Positions 34,464-42,756 of a stretch of 60,873 bases of DNA are shown here, piece after piece. Positions within the stretch are counted from its first letter, which is position 1. Every line of letters begins with the position of its first letter. Source of the stretch: Massilia sp. (GTDB lineage Bacteria > Pseudomonadota > Gammaproteobacteria > Burkholderiales > Burkholderiaceae_D); contig JANYGW010000160.1 of NCBI GenBank assembly GCA_025359245.1, positions 1 through 60,873 of the forward strand, given 5' to 3'. Under the pieces are notes generated by a model. It did not search any database. It saw nothing but the letters and a program-made list of their open reading frames with translations, and was not told the DNA's origin. A program made the position numbers and the translations under genes.

Positions 34464-35765
34464 ATGAAAACAAACCTCACACCAAGCACCCTCGCCGCCG
34501 CGCTTGCCATCGGCCTGTGCGCCGCGCACGCCAGCTTTGCCGCCAGCGCCAGCGATATCGTGTCCGAACAGCGCCAGGTGGGCGCCTTCAGCAACATCCA
34601 GCTCGACGGCCCCTATCATGTCGTCATCAAGGCCGCGGGCACGCAGGCGCTCGGCTTGACCGGTCCCAAGGACAAGCTGGCCGAGATCGAAACGCGGATC
34701 AGCGGCGATACCCTGATCGTGCGCACCCGCAGCCATTTCACGTTCGGCTTTCATTTCGGCCGCCGCACCGAACCGGTGACGATCGCCATCATGGCGCCGC
34801 TGCTCAAGGGCCTGAAAATGGCGGGCAGCGGCAACGTCGAACTGGAGCAGCTCAGCGCCGACCAGTTCAGCATCCAGGCCGACGGACCGGGCGACCTGCG
34901 GGCGGCCGGCACGGTGCGCGAACTGAAGGTCGGCAGCAGCGGCAGCGGCGACCTGCGCCTCGACAAACTGGGCGCCACCAATGTGCGCCTGACCATGTCC
35001 GGTCCCGGCGACGTCAGCATGGCCGGCATCGGCGGCGAGTTCAAGATCGACGCCAGCGGCTCGGGCGACTTGCGCGCCAGCGGCCTGCAGGCATTCAAAG
35101 TCAGCGCGCGCATGCACGGCCCGGGCAACGTGACGCTGGCCGGCAGCAGCCGCGAACTGACGCTGGAAGTGACCGGCTCGGGCGACTTCGCCGGCTGCGA
35201 CATGGCGGTCGAAGCGGCCAGCGCCGTGCTGCAAGGACCGGGCAACGGCTGCGTGAGCGGCAAGATCAAGGCCTTCGACGCCGAAGTGCACGGCTCGGGC
35301 GACCTTGATGTGCATGGCCTGACCGCGCAGAAATCGCGCATCCAGCTGACCGGGCCCGGCATCGTCAAACTCGACGGCGCGATCGGCGCGCTGAACGCCG
35401 AAGTGTCGGGCTCGGGCGACCTCGATGGGCGCCGCCTGAACGTCACCAATGCCGTCCTGCGCAGCAGCGGTCCGGGCGACATGCGCCTGGCCACGGTGGC
35501 CGGCGCGCTCGATGCGAACATGAGCGGCTCGGGCGAATTGCATGCCGCGCTGGCCGCCAAAAGCCTGACGCTGGACATGCGCGGTCCCGGCGACGCTCAC
35601 CTCAGCGGCACGGTCGACAGCATCAAGGCGACGCTGCATGGCTCGGGCAGTCTCGACGCGCACGAGCTGGCAGTGGGCGCGCACAGCGACGTGGCGGTCG
35701 ATGGACCGGGCGGCGCCAGGATCGGCGCGGCGCGCTTCAACCGCGGCGCGCGCAGCGCCAGGTAA
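34464..35765 (+). CDS. Exported DUF2807-type repeat protein with alternating GSG/GPG turns
   Basis: A 433-residue secreted protein: signal peptide (1-27), a DUF2807/'head GIN'-like beta region (about 35-120: VGAFSNIQLDGPYHVVIKAAG), then 16 turns of about 20 residues from residue 121 to 416. Each turn carries G-S-G or G-P-G, strictly alternating (SGSGDL, then GPGDV and so on), which predicts a right-handed beta-helix with two kinds of corner. Envelope or extracellular location; ligand unknown. GAG lies before ATG 34464. A strong terminator follows. Confidence 0.82.
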   Translation: MKTNLTPSTLAAALAIGLCAAHASFAASASDIVSEQRQVGAFSNIQLDGPYHVVIKAAGTQALGLTGPKDKLAEIETRISGDTLIVRTRSHFTFGFHFGRRTEPVTIAIMAPLLKGLKMAGSGNVELEQLSADQFSIQADGPGDLRAAGTVRELKVGSSGSGDLRLDKLGATNVRLTMSGPGDVSMAGIGGEFKIDASGSGDLRASGLQAFKVSARMHGPGNVTLAGSSRELTLEVTGSGDFAGCDMAVEAASAVLQGPGNGCVSGKIKAFDAEVHGSGDLDVHGLTAQKSRIQLTGPGIVKLDGAIGALNAEVSGSGDLDGRRLNVTNAVLRSSGPGDMRLATVAGALDANMSGSGELHAALAAKSLTLDMRGPGDAHLSGTVDSIKATLHGSGSLDAHELAVGAHSDVAVDGPGGARIGAARFNRGARSAR

Positions 35766-35780
35766 GCCGTGCACTGCAAG

Positions 35781-35811
35781 CCGCCCGGTGCAACGCCGGG
35801 CGGTTTTTTTT
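35781..35811 (+). terminator. Rho-independent terminator
   Basis: The stem CCGCCCGG / CCGGGCGG is followed by eight T residues, 15 bases after the repeat-protein stop. Confidence 0.92.
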
Positions 35812-36001
35812 CGCCTGCCCGACCAGGCCCGCCAGCGGGCTGGAACCGCTTCTAGTCCATACCAAATTGGCACTAAACCACTCACCATTGAATACCATTT
35901 TCATAAATTAAAATATCCTTTTAATTCAATGGCTTGAACACAAAACCAGCGACCACGTCGCAATGCCAATTCACGAATTTGTAATACCACTTAAATACCT
36001 G
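35812..36001. promoter_or_regulatory. AT-rich upstream region of the GlcNAc operon with repeated ACCA half-sites
   Basis: No gene here. The stretch is rich in ACCA motifs: CATACCA near 35859, GAATACCA near 35890, and TAATACCA at 35982-35989. The last octamer recurs before the TonB receptor (53610) and, inverted, before the second GntR gene (53757). These are candidate half-sites for a GntR/HutC regulator. Confidence 0.5.
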
Positions 36002-36030
36002 TTGACAAGCTGGTTTGCCAACCATATAGT
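36002..36030 (+). promoter_or_regulatory. Sigma-70 promoter of the GlcNAc operon with embedded operator
   Basis: TTGACA (36002-36007), a 17-base spacer and TATAGT (36025-36030) form a near-consensus promoter. The spacer contains TGGTT-TGCC-AACCA (36011-36024), an exact 5-bp inverted repeat, placed where a bound repressor would block RNA polymerase. It lies 38 bases upstream of the kinase ATG. Confidence 0.8.
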
Positions 36031-36068
36031 GCCCTCACTCCTGTAGTTCAGAACCCTGAAAAGCAAAC

Positions 36069-36941
36069 ATGATCGAATATCTCATCGGTGTCGACGGCGG
36101 TGGAACCGGCACCCGCGTGCGCCTCGCCCTTCCCGACGGCACCGAACTGGCGCAGGGCCGCAGCGGACCTTCCGGCCTCGCGCACGGCATCGCGCCGGCA
36201 TGGACCTCGATCGACGACGCCGTCGCGCATGCCTTTGCCAGCATCGGCGCGCACCGGCCGATCAACGCCAGCGTCGCCATCGGCCTGGGCCTGGCCGGGG
36301 TCCACAACAAGCAGTGGGCCGCCAGCTTCGAGCAGGCCAATCCCGGCTACGCCGCGCTGCGCCTCGAGAACGACGGCTTCACCACGCTGATGGGCGCGCA
36401 CCACGGCAATCCCGGCATCATCGTCGCCATCGGCACCGGCAGCGTGGGCGAAGCCCTGCTGGCCGATGGCACACGGCGCGAAGTGGGCGGCTGGGGCTTC
36501 CCGTCCGGCGACGAAGCGAGCGGCGGCTGGATCGGCCTGCGCGCGGTCAACCATATTCAGCAAGTGATCGACGGGCGCAAGCCGTCCAGCGCATTCGCGC
36601 AGGAGCTCATTGCGGCCTGCGGCGGCGCGCGCGATGCGATCCAGGTCTGGCTGGCCAGCGCCACCCAGACCAGCTACGCATCGCTGGCGCCGATCGTCGT
36701 CGCGCACGCGGCCAGCGACAGCACCGCGCATGGCTTCCTGGCCGACGCCGCGCTCGAAGTGGCCGGCATCGCGCAGGCGCTCGACCCGTCCGGCAGCTTG
36801 CCGCTGGCGCTGTGCGGCGGCCTTGGCGCGCCGCTGCGGGCCTACCTGCCGCCCGCACTGCTGGCCCGCAGCGTGCCGCCGTTTGGCGACGCCGCCAGCG
36901 GCGCGCTGCGCATGATCGCATTACACATCAAGGGAGCATGA
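36069..36941 (+). CDS. BadF/BadG-type N-acetylglucosamine or glucosamine kinase
   Basis: A 290-residue ASKHA-fold sugar kinase. The phosphate-1 motif is GVDGGGTGTR (7-16), the phosphate-2 region IVAIGTGSVG (about 120-129), with GGWGFPSGDEASG after it and LCGGLG as the adenosine motif. This is the family of NagK and glucosamine kinase (GspK). It should phosphorylate GlcNAc (or GlcN) to the 6-phosphate. First gene of the operon; the next regulator starts two bases after its stop. Confidence 0.85.
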   Translation: MIEYLIGVDGGGTGTRVRLALPDGTELAQGRSGPSGLAHGIAPAWTSIDDAVAHAFASIGAHRPINASVAIGLGLAGVHNKQWAASFEQANPGYAALRLENDGFTTLMGAHHGNPGIIVAIGTGSVGEALLADGTRREVGGWGFPSGDEASGGWIGLRAVNHIQQVIDGRKPSSAFAQELIAACGGARDAIQVWLASATQTSYASLAPIVVAHAASDSTAHGFLADAALEVAGIAQALDPSGSLPLALCGGLGAPLRAYLPPALLARSVPPFGDAASGALRMIALHIKGA

Positions 36942-36943
36942 CC

Positions 36944-37678
36944 ATGCTGTCGCAGCTCAGTGACTTCAAGCCGGATGCCGAAAGCGTCACGCCCCTGTAC
37001 ATGCAGCTGGCGAACAAGCTCTCGTCGGGCATTACCAGCGGCGACTGGCGCGCCAACGAGGCGCTGCCGTCCGAACGCATGTTGTCGGACATGCTCGACA
37101 TCTCGCGCGTGACCGCGCGCAAGGCGATCGACATGCTGTGCGAGCGCGGCATGCTGACGCGCCGGCGCGGCTCCGGCACCTACATCACGCCCAAGCTCGA
37201 GCAGCCGCTGTCGCGCCTGACCAGCTTTTCCGAAGAACTGAGCCAGCGCGGCTTCACCGCAGGCTCGCGCTGGCTGGAGCGCGAAATCGGCATCGCCGCG
37301 CCGCTCGAGCTGCTCTCGCTCGGGCTCTCGCCCAACATGCCGGTGGTGCGCCTGAAGCGCCTGCGCACGGCCGACGATGTGGTGATGGCGATCGAAACGA
37401 CCACCATCCCGGCCGTCCACATGCCCGACCCGAACAGCGTGACCGATTCGCTGTACGGCTATCTTGAAGCGCGCGGCGCCATTCCGATGCGCGCGCTGCA
37501 GCACATACGCGCCGTCAATGCGAGCGCCGAACAGGCGCGCCTTGCCGGCCTGCCGCCGGGAGCAGCGATGCTGCATATTACCCGCGTCAGTTACCTTGAA
37601 AGCGGCGCGGCGGTGGAATTGACCCACTCGTTTTGCCGCAGTGACTATTATGAATTCGTAGCGGAGTCGCGCAGATGA
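36944..37678 (+). CDS. nagR: GntR/HutC family regulator of amino-sugar genes
   Basis: A 244-residue regulator with an N-terminal GntR wHTH (about 18-82: LPSERMLSDMLDISRVTARKAI region, with SRVTARK as recognition helix) and a C-terminal UTRA ligand domain (about 98-240). This is the DasR/NagR type, which senses GlcN-6-P or GlcNAc-6-P. I choose ATG 36944 because GGGAG lies 7 bases upstream, while ATG 36938 would sit one base from it. Its end overlaps nagA by ATGA. Autoregulation through the operator in the kinase promoter is likely. Confidence 0.87.
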   Translation: MLSQLSDFKPDAESVTPLYMQLANKLSSGITSGDWRANEALPSERMLSDMLDISRVTARKAIDMLCERGMLTRRRGSGTYITPKLEQPLSRLTSFSEELSQRGFTAGSRWLEREIGIAAPLELLSLGLSPNMPVVRLKRLRTADDVVMAIETTTIPAVHMPDPNSVTDSLYGYLEARGAIPMRALQHIRAVNASAEQARLAGLPPGAAMLHITRVSYLESGAAVELTHSFCRSDYYEFVAESRR

Positions 37679-38787
37679 GCGAGCCAATCAAAGGCAATAT
37701 CCTTACCCCCGGCGGCTGGATCAGCGGCAGCATCAGCTACGGCGACCGGGTGACCAGCATCGACGGCGACGCGGTCGATCCGTCCGCCAACGGCGATGAC
37801 TACATCATCCCCGGCTTCATCGACCTGCACGTGCACGGTGGCGGCGGCAAGGACATCATGGAAGGCGGCGACGCCCCGCAGGTGATCGCGGCCATGCATG
37901 CCAAGCACGGCACCACCAGCCTGCTGGCCACGACGATGACGGCGCCGCCGCACGAGATCACGGCGGCCCTGAAAGCCATCGGCGCGGCCTGCGCGGCGCG
38001 CCGCCCCGGCGCAGCGCGCGTGCTCGGCGTGCACCTGGAAGGACCGTATATCAACTCCGGCAAGCTAGGAGCGCAACCGAATTACGCGCGCGCCGCCACC
38101 CTGGCCGAAGTGCTGCAGTTCGGCGTGCATGCGCCGCTGCGCCTGATCACGGTCGCGCCGGAAATCGCCGGCCACCTGCGCCTGGTGCGCGAAATGACCG
38201 ACGCCGGCATCCGGGTCCAGATCGGCCACACGCTCGGCTCCTACGAAGACGGCGTGGCCGCGCTCGAACACGGCGCCGCCGGCTTCACCCATTTGTTCAA
38301 CGCGATGAGCGGCCTGCACCACCGCGAACCGGGCATGGTCGGCGCCGCGCTGGCGCATGCGCAGTACGCCGAATTGATTCCCGACCTGCTGCACGTGCAT
38401 CCGGGCGCGATCAAGGTCGCCCTGCGCGCGATACCGCACCTGTACTGCGTGACCGATTCGACTGCCGCCACCGGCATGCCCGACGGCGACTACATGCTGG
38501 GCCGCCACCGCGTGCAGAAATGCATGGGCGGCGTGCGCCTGCCGGACGGCACCCTGGCCGGCAGCACACTGACCATGGACCAGGCGCTGCGCAACCTGGT
38601 CGGCCTCGGGCTCGACCTGGCCGACGCATCGCGCCGCGTGTCGACCTACGCCGCCGACTACCTCGGCGAAACCGAGCGCGGACGCCTGGCGCCGGGCACC
38701 TTTGCCGACATGGTGGTCCTCGACCGCGATCTGAATATCAAAGCTGTTTATATAGAAGGAGAAATGTGTGACCTCAATGATGCTTAA
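37675..38787 (+). CDS. nagA: N-acetylglucosamine-6-phosphate deacetylase
   Basis: A 370-residue amidohydrolase. Metal and substrate motifs are DLHVHGGGG (about 51-59), HLEGPYIN (about 122), a GHT near residue 184 and HLFNAMSG (about 205), with a catalytic Asp region in VTDSTAA. It removes acetate from GlcNAc-6-P to give GlcN-6-P. The ATG overlaps the regulator stop (ATGA). The last 20 bases overlap the following gene. Confidence 0.95.
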   Translation: MSEPIKGNILTPGGWISGSISYGDRVTSIDGDAVDPSANGDDYIIPGFIDLHVHGGGGKDIMEGGDAPQVIAAMHAKHGTTSLLATTMTAPPHEITAALKAIGAACAARRPGAARVLGVHLEGPYINSGKLGAQPNYARAATLAEVLQFGVHAPLRLITVAPEIAGHLRLVREMTDAGIRVQIGHTLGSYEDGVAALEHGAAGFTHLFNAMSGLHHREPGMVGAALAHAQYAELIPDLLHVHPGAIKVALRAIPHLYCVTDSTAATGMPDGDYMLGRHRVQKCMGGVRLPDGTLAGSTLTMDQALRNLVGLGLDLADASRRVSTYAADYLGETERGRLAPGTFADMVVLDRDLNIKAVYIEGEMCDLNDA

Positions 38788-39790
38788 AGAAGCCATATCC
38801 GCCGCGGACTGCGTCGCCCTGCAATTGTCGAGCGACGTCGAACGCTACGCGGAGCTTGGCCGCAAATTGAGGTCGACCAATTTCGACACCGCGCTGACCA
38901 TCGCGCGCGGCAGCTCGGACCACGCGGCCAACTACTGCGCCTATCTGATCATGGCGCGCATGGGCCGGGTAGTGGCATCGCTGCCGATGTCGCTGATCAC
39001 GCTCAACCGCGCTCCGATCGAAACGCGCGACACACTCGCCATCGCCATTTCGCAATCGGGCCAGAGCCCGGACGTGGTCGATCCGATCCGCTATTTCCGC
39101 GACGGCGAGGCGACCACGATCGCGCTGGTCAACGACATCGATTCGCCGCTGGCCAAGGCCGCCGAATGGGCGATGCCGCTGCACGCCGGCAAAGAGCTCA
39201 GCGTGGCCGCGACCAAAAGCTTCATCACCAGCCTGGTAGCCGGCGCGCGCCTGGTCGCGCAGTGGCAGAACGACCCGGAACTGCTGAATGGCCTCGACGC
39301 GCTGCCCGATGCCCTGCGCCGCGCCACCGAAGTCGACTGGACCAGCGCGCTCGACGTGCTGGCCCCGGCCCGCAACATCATGGTGGTCGGACGCGGCATC
39401 AGTTTTCCGATCGCGCTCGAGTCCGCGCTCAAGCTCAAGGAAACCTCGGCGCTGCAGGCCGAAGCGTTCAGCGGCGCCGAGATCAAGCACGGCCCGATGG
39501 CGCTGATCGAGGACGGCTACCCGCTGCTCATTTTCGCCACCCGCGGACCGACCCAGGCCAGCGTGCTGCAGCTGGCCGCCGAAATGCGCACCCGCGGCGC
39601 GAAGGTGATCCTGGCCGCACCGAGCGACGTGGCCGAGCGCGACCTGACCTTGCCGGTCGCCGCCACGCCCGACCTCGATCCAATCGTCGCCGTGCAGGCC
39701 TTCTACATCATGGCGGCCCACCTGTCGAAAGCGCGCGGCATGGACCCCGACCGTCCACGCCACCTGAGCAAAGTCACCAAGACCAACTAG
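38768..39790 (+). CDS. nagB-II: SIS-domain glucosamine-6-phosphate deaminase (NagB-II type)
   Basis: A 340-residue protein with two SIS sugar-isomerase domains: ISQSGQSPDVVD with ARGSSDHAANY in the first, and VVGRGISFPIALESALKLKE (key parts VGRG and ALKLKE) with EAFSGAEIKHGPMALI in the second. It looks like the isomerase half of GlmS without the glutaminase domain, which in Shewanella-type pathways is NagB-II: GlcN-6-P to fructose-6-P and ammonia. GTG 38768 is chosen since AGGAG lies 6 bases upstream; it overlaps nagA. Confidence 0.88.
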   Translation: MTSMMLKEAISAADCVALQLSSDVERYAELGRKLRSTNFDTALTIARGSSDHAANYCAYLIMARMGRVVASLPMSLITLNRAPIETRDTLAIAISQSGQSPDVVDPIRYFRDGEATTIALVNDIDSPLAKAAEWAMPLHAGKELSVAATKSFITSLVAGARLVAQWQNDPELLNGLDALPDALRRATEVDWTSALDVLAPARNIMVVGRGISFPIALESALKLKETSALQAEAFSGAEIKHGPMALIEDGYPLLIFATRGPTQASVLQLAAEMRTRGAKVILAAPSDVAERDLTLPVAATPDLDPIVAVQAFYIMAAHLSKARGMDPDRPRHLSKVTKTN

Positions 39791-39806
39791 CGCACGCCCG
39801 CCATCG

Positions 39807-41078
39807 ATGAACATCAAGAACCTGCTGACGGCATTGATGGCACTGGGCTTGTCGGCAACGGCGGCCGCAGTTGCGCCTCCCGCCGATGCCAAAATCGAAT
39901 TCTGGACCTTCAGCATGAAGCCCAAGTTCACGCCCTATTTCGAGTCGGTGGTGCGCAGCTATGAAGCGGCCAATCCGGGCGTGAAGATTGAATGGGTCGA
40001 TTTTCCGTGGGACGTGATCCAGACCAAGCTGGTCACCCGCATCGTGGCCGGCACCCCGCCCGCGCTGGTCAACCTGAACGTGCCGTGGGCCGACGAATAT
40101 GCGCGCGACGACCTGCTCACGCCGGTCGACGCCCTGCTCGGCGCGGCGCGCCCCAACTACATTGCCAGCACCCTCGACGACCTGCACTTCAAGGGCAAGA
40201 CCTACGGCTTTCCAATGTACAGCAATGTGGCCGTCGTCGCCTACAACCGCCAGATCTTCAAGGCCGCGGGGCTGACGCGCGGCCCGGCCAGCTTCGACGA
40301 GCAGCTCGCCTTCGCGCGCCGGATCTTCGCCGCCACCGGCAAGGCCGGCATCGCCCCGGCGCTGGCCAAGATCGACGGCCTGTTCATGTGGCAGGGCCTG
40401 GCGGTGATCGCCAACGGGCGCGCCGTATTCAATTCGCCCGCCCACGTCGCGCTGGTGCAAAAGCTGGCCGCCACCTACAAGGCGGGCGGCCTGCTCAAGG
40501 AAAGCCTGTTCGCCGAAGATAACTTCCCGGCCGTGATCGACGCCTACAAGGGCGGGCGCCTCGGCATGCTGCTGGCCCCCCCCACCGCGCTGAAACGCAT
40601 CCAGGCCGACGCCAGGGACATCTATGCGATCACCGACGTCGCGCCGGCGCCGCTGGGACCGACCGGCATCGCCGATGGCGGCTGGCTGATCCACTTCGCG
40701 GTGCCAAAGGGCGTGGCGCCAGCCCTGCTGCCGGCAGTCGGCAAATTTGCGCTGTACCTGACCAATGACGCGAACCAGCTGGCGTTTGCCAAACAGGCCA
40801 GCGTGTTTCCGACCACGGTCAAGGCGGCGGCCGATCCCTTCTTCCTGGCGCTGGCGCCCGGCGCCGGCGCCGCCGAAAAGGCCGTCGCCGCGGGCGCCGC
40901 ATCGATGGCCCATTCGCGCACGCTGTACGTGGCCGGCATCGACGACTATGACGAGTTGCGCCGCTCGCTGGTCAAGGCGGTCGAAGCGGGCGTCACCGGC
41001 AAGCAGGACGTGCAGGCGGCGCTGGACCAGGCGGCCGCCATCTGGAACAAAAAATTGTCCGCGCAAAGGCTGCACTGA
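39807..41078 (+). CDS. Sugar ABC transporter substrate-binding protein
   Basis: A 423-residue periplasmic protein with a signal peptide (1-21) and the family 1 solute-binding fold: KIEFWTFSMKPKF, YEAANPGVKIEWVDFPW, a hinge at YGFPMYSNVAVVAYN. Operon context points to GlcNAc or chitobiose (NgcE/DasA role). Its stop shares a base with the first permease start (TGATG). No obvious ribosome site precedes the ATG, so translation may depend on coupling to the upstream gene 16 bases away. Confidence 0.88.
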   Translation: MNIKNLLTALMALGLSATAAAVAPPADAKIEFWTFSMKPKFTPYFESVVRSYEAANPGVKIEWVDFPWDVIQTKLVTRIVAGTPPALVNLNVPWADEYARDDLLTPVDALLGAARPNYIASTLDDLHFKGKTYGFPMYSNVAVVAYNRQIFKAAGLTRGPASFDEQLAFARRIFAATGKAGIAPALAKIDGLFMWQGLAVIANGRAVFNSPAHVALVQKLAATYKAGGLLKESLFAEDNFPAVIDAYKGGRLGMLLAPPTALKRIQADARDIYAITDVAPAPLGPTGIADGGWLIHFAVPKGVAPALLPAVGKFALYLTNDANQLAFAKQASVFPTTVKAAADPFFLALAPGAGAAEKAVAAGAASMAHSRTLYVAGIDDYDELRRSLVKAVEAGVTGKQDVQAALDQAAAIWNKKLSAQRLH

Positions 41079-41938
41079 TGAAGCGGCGCCAGTTCCAGGC
41101 ATGGCTGTTCCTCGCGCCCGCGTTGCTGCTGCTGGCCGTGTTCTCGTTCTGGCCGGTCGGCTACGGCTCTTTCCTCGCCTTCACCGACTACAGCCTGGTG
41201 CGCCCGACCTCGTGGGTCGGGCTGGACAATTTCCGCTACATCTTCGACAACGAGATGTTCGTCACCGGCCTCAAGAATTCGCTGCTGTTCCTGCTGATGG
41301 TGCCATTCGTGCAGGTCGGCGCGATCGCGCTGGCGGTGCTGGTCAATAACCGCCTGCCCGGCATCCGCTACTTCCGCGCCGCCTTCTACGTGCCGGTGGT
41401 GACCACCGTGTCGGTGGTCGGCATCATGTGGGGCTTCATGTTCCACGAACAGGGCACGCTGAACTACGTGTTCCTGCAGCTGCGCCTGGCCAATGCGCCG
41501 ATCGGCTGGCTGTCGAACGACGCGCTGGCGCTGTTCGCGATCATGTTCGTCACGCTGTGGCGCGGCCTTGGCTGGTACATGGTGATGTACCTGGCGGCGC
41601 TGCAGGCGATCCCCGCCGACATGCAGGAGGCGGCCGTGCTGGACGGCGCCAACCGCTGGCAGATGTTCTGGAAGATCACGGTGCCGATGCTGCGCCCGAC
41701 CATCATGGTCTGCTCTATCCTGTCGGTGCTGGCCGCGCTCAAGGCCTACCAGGAGGTGGACGTGCTGACCCAGGGCGGGCCGATGAATTCGACCTTCACT
41801 GCGCTGTACTACGCCTATGACCAGGGCCTCAAGCACCTCAAGCTGCCGCGCGCGCTGGCCGCCAGCATGGTGGTCTCGCTGATCTGCGTCGGCATCGCCC
41901 TTGCCTGCCTGCGCTACCTGAAGCCGAGGCACCGCTGA
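41078..41938 (+). CDS. Sugar ABC transporter permease (MalF/UgpA-like)
   Basis: A 286-residue membrane protein with six helices and the EAA loop (DMQEAAVLDGANRWQMFWKITVPML in shortened form EAAVLDGA...ITVPML), which contacts the ATPase. First of two permeases for the GlcNAc/chitooligosaccharide importer. It begins in the stop of the binding protein (TGATG) and ends the same way into the second permease. Confidence 0.92.
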   Translation: MKRRQFQAWLFLAPALLLLAVFSFWPVGYGSFLAFTDYSLVRPTSWVGLDNFRYIFDNEMFVTGLKNSLLFLLMVPFVQVGAIALAVLVNNRLPGIRYFRAAFYVPVVTTVSVVGIMWGFMFHEQGTLNYVFLQLRLANAPIGWLSNDALALFAIMFVTLWRGLGWYMVMYLAALQAIPADMQEAAVLDGANRWQMFWKITVPMLRPTIMVCSILSVLAALKAYQEVDVLTQGGPMNSTFTALYYAYDQGLKHLKLPRALAASMVVSLICVGIALACLRYLKPRHR

Positions 41939-42756
41939 TGCGCGCCAGTCCATTGAACAAGGCCGTCCATTACCTGGTCCTGTGCACGCTGGCAGTGGTG
42001 TGCGTGTTCCCGTTCTGGTGGACCCTGGTCACCGCGCTGTCCACCGAAGGCAATATCTTCGCCTTCCCGCCCACTTTCTGGCCGCAAGCGCCGTCGCTGG
42101 TCAATTTCGCCGACGTGTTCCGCGCGATCCCGATGCTGTCCTTCTTCAAGAACTCGGTGCTGATCGCGGCGCTGACGGTGTTCTGGAAATTGACACTGTG
42201 TTCGGCGGCGGCCTATCCGCTGTCGCGCATGCAGTTCCGCGGCCGCAAGCTGGTGTTCGGCGTGATCCTGGCCACGCTGGTGCTGCCGTCCGAAGTGAAC
42301 TTCCTGGTCAACTTCATCACGGTCACGAAACTGAGCCTGGTCGACACCTACACCGGCGTCATCCTGCCGAACGTGGTGACGGCGGTTGCCATCCTGCTGC
42401 TCAAGCAGGCCTTCGACGAAGTGCCGCAAGACCTGGTCGACGCCGCGCGCGTGGACGGCGCCAGCGAATGGATCATCTTCAGCAAGATCATGCTGCCGCT
42501 GATTGCGCCGTGGCTGGCCACGGTCGGCATCCTGACCGCGGTCGAAGCCTGGAACGAATATATCTGGCCATCGATCGTGATGAGCAAACCCGATGAATTT
42601 CCGCTGTCGGTGGGCGTGCTGTACTTGCGCGGCACCTTCGGCAGCAGCACGCGCGTGATCGCCGCAGGCACCGTGCTGACCATCTTGCCGACCCTGGCGG
42701 CCTTCCTTTTTACCCAACGATTCTTCATGCGCGGCATGGATGGAGCAGTGAAATGA
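41938..42756 (+). CDS. Sugar ABC transporter permease (MalG/UgpE-like)
   Basis: A 272-residue membrane protein with six helices and the EAA motif (DLVDAARVDGASEWIIF, then IMLPLIAPW). Second permease of the importer. Its stop overlaps the GH3 gene start by ATGA. With its partner it forms the channel; the probable ATPase lies two genes downstream. Confidence 0.92.
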   Translation: MRASPLNKAVHYLVLCTLAVVCVFPFWWTLVTALSTEGNIFAFPPTFWPQAPSLVNFADVFRAIPMLSFFKNSVLIAALTVFWKLTLCSAAAYPLSRMQFRGRKLVFGVILATLVLPSEVNFLVNFITVTKLSLVDTYTGVILPNVVTAVAILLLKQAFDEVPQDLVDAARVDGASEWIIFSKIMLPLIAPWLATVGILTAVEAWNEYIWPSIVMSKPDEFPLSVGVLYLRGTFGSSTRVIAAGTVLTILPTLAAFLFTQRFFMRGMDGAVK

